Source: Streptomyces sp. NBC_01353 (GTDB lineage: Bacteria > Actinomycetota > Actinomycetes > Streptomycetales > Streptomycetaceae). Taken from it: a stretch of DNA of 64,000 bases. The position numbers and the translations under genes were made by a program. The notes below the pieces were generated by a model. That model did not search any database. It was given only the letters and a program-made list of their open reading frames with translations, and was not told the origin of the DNA. The stretch spans positions 5,146,001 through 5,210,000 of the forward strand of contig NZ_CP108352.1 of NCBI RefSeq assembly GCF_036237275.1, read 5' to 3'. This document shows, one piece after another, positions 25,425 through 35,100 of the stretch; within the stretch, counting starts at the first letter, position 1; each line of letters starts with the position of its first letter.

Positions 25425-26026
25425 AGACCCGACGAACCTGGCGTAATGCGGCCAAGAAGCCCGATTCCGCCGCGACTTCCCTCGTACCGCGTCTGCTCTC
25501 CGCCGCCGCCGGCTCGCTGCGCGGCCGGGCCGGCTGGACGGTGGCGAGCGTCGCCGTCCTCGTTCTCGGCCTCCTCGCCGTCTGGCTCTTCGTCGGCGGG
25601 AAGCAGGACGGGCCGCCCGATGCGAGGGCCCGGCAGTACAAGGACTTCGACGCCTGCCTCCTCACCGGCGAGCAGGGCATCGTGACCGGCGCGCCGGCCG
25701 CACCCGTATGGGACGGGATGCAGGAGGCGTCCGGCGACACCCAGGTGCGGGTCACCTTCGTGCCCGTCATGGGGGAGCAGTCGGCGGCCAACGCCCGGCC
25801 GTTCTTCAACGGTCTGATGCAGCGCCAGTGCGACGTGGTCCTGGCGTCCGGCGCCCCGCAGGTGAAGGTCACCGAGGAAAGCGCCGAGAAGCACCCGAAG
25901 GTTCGGTTCGTTGTCGTTGACGGTACAAAAGGCGCCGGGAATGTCGCGCTTGTGACCACCGGCAAAGGCCTCAAAAGTGCGGTAGCGGACGCTGTCAGAC
26001 AGGCCGTCAAGGAATCCGGACTCTAG
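25421..26026 (+). CDS. Membrane-anchored BMP/periplasmic-binding-like protein, short
   Basis: A 201-residue protein with a cytoplasmic basic N-terminus, one helix at about 39-58 (TVASVAVLVLGLLAVWLFVGG) and an external domain. FDACLLTGEQGIVTGAPAAPVWDGM, then QVRVTFVPVMG, CDVVLASGAPQ, KVRFVVVDG and a final helix VADAVRQAV follow the order of the first lobe of BMP-type substrate-binding proteins. It is much shorter than a complete binding protein, so it is either one lobe or a divergent relative. Translationally coupled to the membrane protein before it, and 124 bp upstream of the Rhs gene. Confidence 0.55.
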   Translation: MKTRRTWRNAAKKPDSAATSLVPRLLSAAAGSLRGRAGWTVASVAVLVLGLLAVWLFVGGKQDGPPDARARQYKDFDACLLTGEQGIVTGAPAAPVWDGMQEASGDTQVRVTFVPVMGEQSAANARPFFNGLMQRQCDVVLASGAPQVKVTEESAEKHPKVRFVVVDGTKGAGNVALVTTGKGLKSAVADAVRQAVKESGL

Positions 26027-26150
26027 CGCCCACCTGCAGGTTCCGACCGGCGTGCAACGATTCCGTAAAGCACCCGGTTGCAAGTGGAACTGGTGTCCGC
26101 ACTTAGGGCAGGCTCACGAAGCTTTGTAGGCATCGTGTAAAGGCTCGCCC

Positions 26151-29100
26151 ATGCGCATACGTTGGGTCCGTAGCTCTCGGCTGTCTCCACCGGGTCGTAC
26201 CGGTAGACGACGCAGGCTGAGGGCTACGGCTCTTTTCGTCCTAGTCTTCTTCTCCTGCATGCTCACGACCGAGACGGCGATGGCCACCGGGGCCACCCTC
26301 TCGCCGCTGCGCATGCCCGAACTCTCCCTCTCCGGACTCTGGAGATGGGCCAACGAGAACCCGCTCGACACCCCCGACCAGCAGGGCGGCACCGCCCGCG
26401 GCAAGGGGCACCACGCCTCGTCCGACGCCACCAGCGCCGAGGGTGACGCGGGCCGCAAGCCCGGCAAGGGCAAGGGTGAACTCGACCCGTTCGAGCGGCA
26501 CACCGACAAGCCCGAACTGGCCACCAGCGGCGCCGCACCCGGCAACGCGAAGAGCTTCGACGCCCGCACCAGCAAGCGCGACGCGAAGAAGTCCACGGCC
26601 ACCTCGGACTTCTACGTCAACGCCGACGGCTCCACCACGGTGCGGCACTTCAGCGGCCGGACCAACTTCAAGGCTGCGGACGGCACCTGGAAGCCGATCG
26701 ACAGCCGGCTGACCGAGGACACCGACGGCCGGCTCCAGCAGCGCGCCAACTCGCTCGACATCGAGTTCGCGCCGGACGCCACCGACCAGCAGCTCGCCTC
26801 CGTCGACTTCGGCGCGGGCCGCTCCCTCGCCTACGCGCTGCGTGGCGCCTCCAAGGCCCAGCCCACCGTGGCCGCCGACGGCACGGTGACCTACGCCGCC
26901 GTGCTGCCCGACACCGACGTGGAGCTCGTGCCGCTCGCCGAGGGCTTCAAGGAGAACATCGTCCTGCGCTCCCCGCAGGCGGCGAACTCCTGGACCTTCC
27001 CGCTGGCCGTGAAGGGACTCACCCCCCGCATGGCCGCCGACGGCGACGTCGAGTTCACCGACGCGAACGGAAAGGTCACCGCGACCATTCCGCACGCGTA
27101 CATGGAGGACTCGAAGATCGACCCGCGCTCGGGCGACGCCGCCCAGTCGCGGGCCGTCACCTACGAACTGGCCACCGTGGACGGCAAGCCCGCGCTGCGG
27201 ATGACCGCGGACCGTGCGTGGCTGGACGCCCCCGAGCGGGTCTTCCCGGTGACCGTCGACCCGACGGTGACCGCGTCCAACTCCACGTACACACAGAACA
27301 CCATCTCCGGTGACCACTCCACGGAGACCCAGATCAAGGTCGGCTCGTACGACTCCGGCACCAACAAGGCGAACTCCTTCCTGCAGTTCTCCTCGCTGGG
27401 CACCACGCTCGCGGGGCAGCGGGTCACCGCCGCCACCCTGAACGTGTACGCGCTGTGGTCCTCGACCTGCACCCCGTATGCGTTCTCGGTCCACCCGGTG
27501 ACGCAGTCCTGGACCCCGTCCGGCGTCACCAGCTACCCCGGCCCGACGTACGGCTCCGCCATGGGCACGGCCACGCCCGCGCCCGGCGCGTCCTGCTCCA
27601 ACAGCTCAGGCTCGGCGAGCGTCGGCGTGAAGATGCCGGTCTCGCTGTCGGCCACCTGGTTCAACCAGGTCGCCGGCGGCGCCGCCAACTACGGTCTCGC
27701 GCTCACCGCGCCGACCAACGACATGTTCCACTGGAAGAAGTTCCACTCGGACAACTCGGCGACCGCCGGCTTCCGCCCGGCGCTGGAGCTGACCTACACG
27801 GCCAACACGGCGCCGCAGGTCAACGCCCAGTACCCGCCGGAGAACTTCCAGGCCAACACCCTGCAGCCGGAGCTGCTCGTCTACGCGAGCGACGCCGACA
27901 AGGGGCCGAGCCCGCTGTCGTACACCTTCGAGGTCTACGACGCCGACAGCGGAAGCACCACGCCCGTCGCCACCTCCGCCGCGCTCACCAAGGGCAGCTG
28001 GAAGATCCCTGCGGGCAAGCTCAAGTGGAGCAAGAACTACGAGTGGCTCGTGGGCGTCAGCGACGGCACCACGGAGGTCGTCGAGTCCGGCCGCTTCACC
28101 ACCGCCGTGCCGCAGCCGCCGGTGACCTCGGGCCTGTCGATGAACACCGACGGCCACGAGTTCGACCCCTCGGACGGCAACTACACCACCGAGGACACCG
28201 ACGCCGATGTGGAGGTGGTCGGCCCGTCCCTGGAGATCGACCGCTCCTACAACAGCCTCGACCCGCGGGTGGACAGCGCCTTCGGCGCCGGCTGGTCGAC
28301 GGTCGTCGACATGAAGGCTGCCGAGGTCAAGGACCCCGCCGGTGTGATCACCAGCGTGGTGATCACCTACCCGGGCGGTGAGCAGGTCGCGTTCGGCCGC
28401 AACAGCGACGGCACCTACGTGCCCCCGCTGGGCCGCTACGCGCGCCTGGAAGCGGTGACGACCCCCGCCGTCGGCTACAAGCTGACGGACAAGGACTTCA
28501 CCGCCTACTCCTTCACGCAGGCGACCACCAAGGCCGGCGTCTACGCGATATCCAGCATCAAGGACTTCGCCGGCCGCACGGAGACGTTCGCGTACGACAC
28601 GAACAAGCGGCTGACGAAGATAACCAACGAGACGTCCAAGCGTTCGCTGACCCTCGCCTGGTTCCAGCCGGCCGGAGCCACCGCCTGGCACGTCCAGACG
28701 GTCGCCACCGACCCGTCCACCGCGGGCGACTCGGCCACGGCCCAGACCTGGCAGTACGGCTACACGGCCGACCAGCTGACCAAGGTCTGCCCGCCGGCCG
28801 ACTGGACCAAGTGCACGACGTACACGTACGCCACCGGCAACCACTACCGCACCACGGTCCTCGACGCCGACCCGTTCGCCTACTGGCGCCTCGGTGAGAC
28901 GTCCGGCACCGTGGCCGCCGACGCGATCGACGCCAACCAGGGCCAGTACAACGGCACGTACAAGAACGTGACCCTGGGCAGCTCGTCCGTGCTCGCCGGT
29001 TCCACGCAGAAGACGGCCACCTTCAACGGCACCACCTCGTACGTCGAGATGCCCAGTGCCCCCGGCGCGACGCCCTCGTACACGTCGGTGTCGCTGTGGT

Positions 29101-32100
29101 TCAAGACGACCACGGCCGGCGGTGTCCTCTTCTACTACGGCGACAAGCCGCTGAGCGACCCCAACCCGGTCGCCAACACCACGAAGAACACCCCCGCGGT
29201 CTACGTCGGCATGGACGGCAAACTGCGCGGGTGCCTCGCCATGTCGCCCGGCTGCATGTCGACGATCACGTCGACCGCCACCGTCACCGACGGCCAGTGG
29301 CACAACGCCGTCCTCACGGGTATGGCCACCAGCCAGACCCTGTACCTCGACGGTGTCTCGCAGGGCTCCCTCAGCGGCACCATCAACGACTGGGTGCAGC
29401 CCTACATCAGCCTCGGCGCCGGTGTGAACACCGACGGCTGGCCGTCGATGAACCCGAACGACCAGCTCGGGCACTTCACCGGACAGATGGCCGAGGTCGC
29501 CGTCTTTTCCGAGCCGCTTCCCGCCTCCGTGATCTCCACGCAGTACCAGGCCGCGAAGCGGTCCGCCGGTCTGCTGCAGACGATCACGACGCCGAACGGC
29601 AAGACCCAGGCGTCCGTCGTCTACGGCACCACCGACGACCGGGTCCTGCAGGCCACGGACGGCAACGGCGGCACCTGGAAGCTCAACCCGGCGACCATCA
29701 CCGGCTCCTCGCAGGTCTACCGCTCCGCGGTGATGGGCTCCGCCCCGGCCGGCTACTGGCGCCTGGACGACACCCAGGGCGCGGCGCAGGCCGCGAACGA
29801 GATCCACACCGGCTTCGGCACGTACAACAACGTGACGCAGGGTGTGGAGGGTCCGTTCGGTGCCGGCGATGTCACGGCGGCCCTGTTCGACGGCACCAGC
29901 TCCTACGCGGAGGTGCCGTACGGCGTCTGGCACAACAAGCCCGACCGTTCCGTCGAGCTGTGGTTCAAGACGGCCGAGCCGGGTGTGCTCGTCTCCGACC
30001 AGCAGAAGGCCGTCAACGACCCCGCCGGGGTCACCGGTAGCTGGAACCCGCTGCTGTACGTGGGGGCCGACGGCAAGCTGCGCGGCCACTGGTGGAGCGT
30101 CGCCGGCTCCGGCACGACGGACTTCGGCTCCACGTCCGTGGTCACCGACGACAAGTGGCACCACGCGGTGCTCTCCGCCGCCGGAACCACCCAGACGCTG
30201 TACCTCGACGGAGTCAAGCAGGCCGACTTCACCGGCGCGGCCAAGGACCAGACCAACGGCCGCACCTTCATCGGCGCCGGCTTCGCCAAGGGCTGGTTCA
30301 GCGCTCCGGCTGACATCAGCTACTTCACCGGCTCGATCGCGGACGTCTCGGTCCACTCCAAGGGCCTGACGGCGGCCGACGTCGCGAGCCACTGGTCGGC
30401 GTACAAGGCGTCGTCCGGTGTCGCTCCGGTGCGGACGGTCAAGCTGACCGATCCGACGGACAAGACGCTGACCTATGTGTACGACGCGGAGATGGGCAAC
30501 CGTCTGCTGACCGCGATCGACACGGAGGGCAAGCGGACGACGTACGGCTACGACAGCGGTGGCTTCCTGCACACCGTGACGGACGCCAACGGCAACCGCT
30601 CGATCACCGGCCATGACGTCCGGGGCAACGCGGTCTCGCAGACCACGTGTCAGGACACCGCGGCCAACAAGTGCTCGACGGAGTACATGACGTACTTCCC
30701 GGACGCGACCACGGCGTTCCCGCCGATGGACCTGCGCAACGACCTGGTGCTCACCGAGCGCGACGGCCGTTCCGCGAGCCCGACGGACAACACCTACCTG
30801 ACGTCGTACGCGTACGACACGGCGGGCAATCTCCTGTCGGTGACCACGCCGCCGGTACCCGGGCACCCGAACGGGCGGACCGCGTCGACGACCTACACCA
30901 CGACCGCCACCCCGGCGGCGGAGGGCGGCACCGCGAAGGCGCCGGCGGGTCTGGTGGCGCAGGTGGTCACGGCCGGTGGGAAGAAGACGTCGTACACGTA
31001 CTACGCCAACGGTGACCTCGCCGAGATCACCGACGCCAATGGCGGCAAGGCGAAGTACACGTACGACAACCTCGGCCGGCAGATCGCCAAGACCGAGGTG
31101 AACGACGCCAACCCGGCGGGGATCACGACGTCGCAGACGTACGACAAGAACGACCAGGTCGTCACGGAGACGGATCCGAAGGTCACCAACCGGGTCACCG
31201 GTGCGGTGCACCAGGCGAAGACGACGACGGCCTTCGACGCGGACGGCAACATCCTGTCGCAGACCGTCGCCGACCTGACCGGTGGCGACACGGCGCGTAC
31301 GACGTCGATGACGTACGACGCGCACAACATGCTCGCGACCAGGACGGACCCGGGCGGCGACACCACGTCGTTCGAGTACGACGCGTACGGCAACAAGACG
31401 AAGGAGACGGACCCCGCGGGGAACGTCAACACCTACACCTTCGACGCCGAGAACCGTCCGCTCGTCACGAGCCTGCTGAACTACACGGGCGACCCGAACA
31501 GCCCGTCGGCGCCGACGACCCTGGTCCAGGAGTCGCGGGCGTACGACCCGGCGGGCCGGCTGGCGTCGATCACCGACGCCATGGGCTGGGTGACGGCGTA
31601 CACCTACACCGACGACGGCCTGTCGGCGAGTGTGGTCCGCAAGGATCCGCAGACCGGCAAGTCGTTCACGGAGCAGGCGAACACCTACGACGCGGCCGGC
31701 AACCTGATCGAGCAGATCACCGACGACGGTCAGAACCGCACCACGTTCACGGTGGATGCCGCGGACCGTACGACGACGTCGGTCCTCGACCCGAACGGGC
31801 TCGCCAGGACGTCGACGGTCTCCTACGACCCGGACGACAACGTGGTGTCCGAGACGGAGCGGGACCCGGCGACGGGTGACGTCTCCACGACCGACACCCG
31901 GTACGACAACCTGGGCAACGTCACGGGCAACACCGTGCACGACGGCACCACGGCCCCGGTGGCGCGCTACAAGCTGGACGAGACGACCGGCTTCTCGGTC
32001 GGCGATTCCTCCGGCGCGAACAACACAGGTACGCACGGCACCGGGGTGCACTGGAGCACCGAGCGGGGCGGCAGTGCCGTCTTCGACGGTGACGCCAACT

Positions 32101-35100
32101 CCTACGCCCAGACCCAGGGGTCGGTCGTCAACACCGGCGGCAGCTTCTCGGTCGCGATGTGGGTGCGGCTGGACGACAAGACGGCCAACCACACCTTCCT
32201 GTCACAGGACGGTACGGTCGGCAATCCCTTCCAGTTGTACTACTCCACGACCTACGGATGGACCTTCAACCGTTCGTCGGCCGACATGTCCGGTCCCACC
32301 CTGGCCCGTGCCTCCTCGGGCGCCGCAGCGGTGACGGCCGGGACCTGGACCCACCTGATCGGCGTGTACGACGCGGCGGCGGGCAAGATCCGGCTGTACG
32401 TCAACGGATCCCTGATCCAGGAGGCCGCGTTCGCCTCTCCCTGGGACGCGACCGGTCCGCTGCAGATCGGCCGCCGCAAGGCGAGCGGTGTCTATGCCGA
32501 GTACCACAAGGGTGCCCTCGACGACATCCAGGTCTACGGCGAGGCGCTGACGGCGACCCAGGTCTCCGCGGTGAAGGGCGGGACGCTTCCGGCTGCCGGT
32601 AGCTCCGTCCGTTCCACCTCGTGGAAGCTGGACCAGCGTGGTCTGCCGCTGTCACTGACGGACACCAACGGAAATGTCACCGACTACGGCTACGACGAGG
32701 CGGGTCAGCAGACGTCCGTCACGGAGCCGGCTGTCAACGCGGAGCAGAACGGCGGGACCCCGGTCTCGATCCGCCCCGTGTCGATGACGGGCTACAACAC
32801 CTTCGGTGAGGCGACGGAGTCGTCGGACCCGCTGGGCAACGTGACGGTGACGGCGTACGACGCCGAGGGCCAGGAGTCCTCGACGACGTCGCCGAACTAC
32901 ACGGCGCCGGGCGGCACGACTGCGATCCAGGCCACGGCCTGGAACGAGTACAACCGCCTCGGTCAGGTCACGGCGGAGGTCGACCCCCTGGGCGGCCGCA
33001 CCACCTACACGTACACGCAGCTCGGCGACCTGGCCTCGGTCACGGAGCCCGGCGGCGGTACGACCAAGTACACCTTCGACACCAACGGTGACCAGCTGTC
33101 GGCCACCCGGCCGAACGGTGCCCGTGAGGAAACCACCTGGGACTACCTGGGGCGTCCGGTGACCAGCACGGACATCGTGCGTCAGCCGACGCAGCGGGCG
33201 TTCACTGCGATCAACGAGTACAACGCTCCGGGCGGCGAGCTGTCCCGGACCGTGTCGCCGACCGGCGTCGCGGAGTCGTACAAGTACAACTCCGTGGGCG
33301 AGGTCATCGAGGCCACGGACGGCGCCGGCAACGTGTCGACGTTCACGTACGACATGGACGGCCAGGTCCTCACGTCCAAGGACGCGGACGGCACCAGCAC
33401 GAAGAACACGTACGACGGGTTCGGACAGCTGAAGTCGATCCAGGACCTGGACGCGACGGGCGCGGTGCTGCGCACCAGCAGCTCGACGTACGACCGTGCG
33501 GGCAACCCGGTCTCGCTGACGGATGCCAGGGGTCACACGAAGACCTTCACGTACGACGCGACAGGCCTGATCACCAAGGCGGTCGAGCCCGTCTCGGCCA
33601 CCGAGTCGATCACGACGACGTACGGCTACGACGCGGGAGGCAACCGGACGCGGTTCACCGACGGACGGGGCAACCCGTTCCTGACGACGTACAACTCGTG
33701 GGCGTTGCCGGAGTCGGTGATCGAACCGTCGACGCCGACGCATCCGAACCTCGCGGACCGTACGTTCACGACGACGTACGACCTCGGCGGGCGCGTGAAG
33801 GAGATGCGTTCCCCGGGTGGTGTCGTCGTCTCACACGAGTACGACGTGAAGAGCCGGCTGGTCCGTCAGACGGGCGCGGGTGCGGAGGCCACCACGGTCG
33901 ACCACACCTACGACTACGACGCGGACGACCGGATCACGGCGGTCGCGGGCGCCGGTGACGAGAAGAACACCTTCTCCTACGACGACCGCGGTCTGCTGCT
34001 CTCCGCGTCCGGCCCCTCGGGTGCCTCGTCCTTCGCCTGGAACGGCGACGGGGCGATGACCACGCGGACGGACGCGTCGGGCACGTCGACGTACGGCTAC
34101 GACACGGCCGGCCGGCTGAAGACGGTCAGCGACGGTGTCACCGGCACCGCGATGACCTACGACTACGACGTCAACAACAACGTCACGTCGGTCGACTACG
34201 GCGCGGGCAAGTCGAAGCGTGCCTTCGGCTACGACAAGCTGCAGCGTCTGACCAGCGACAAGCTGACCTCGCCGACCGGCAAGGTGCTGTCCTCCATCAC
34301 CTACGGGTGGGACGAGAACGGCAACGAGACGTCGAAGACGACCACCGGTCTCGCCGGCTCGTCGACGAACACGTACACGTACGACTGGGCCGACCGGCTG
34401 TCGTCCTGGAACAACGGGACGACGACGGAGGCCTACGGCTACGACGCGTCCGGCAACCGGACCCGTGTCGGTGGCGACACGTACACGTACGACGCCCGCA
34501 ACCGGCTCACCTCGGACGGGCACAGTACGTACGCGTACACCGCGCGCGGCACGATGAGCCAGGTCACGGACGAGGGCGGCACGTCGACTTCGGTCAAGGC
34601 CGACGCCTTCAACCGAGTCATCAACGAGGGCGACCGTACGTACACGTACGACGGCCTCGACCGGGTCCGCGAGGCGAAGGACGAGACGGGTTCCCCGCTC
34701 CACACCTTCCAGTACAGCGGCGCCGGCAACGAGGTGGCCTCGGACGGTGTGACGTCCTACAGCCGCGACGCGGACGGCTCCCTGCTCGGCGTGAAGACGT
34801 CCGTGTCGGCTGTGCTGGCGCTGACGGACCTGCACGACGACGTGGTGGGGCAGTTCACCTCCGCCGGGGAGGCGCTGTCGGGTTCGACGACGTACTCGCC
34901 GTTCGGCAAGGTCGTGCAGTCCTCCGGGATGCTCGGTGCGCTGGGCTACCAGTCGGGCTGGACGGACCCGCAGACGGCCAAGGTCAACATGGCCGCGCGC
35001 TGGTACTCGCCGCAGACCGGCCAGTTCAACAGCCGTGACACGGTCGCCAACGACCCGATGCCGGACTCCATCGCGGCGAACCGGTACGCGTACGCGGACG

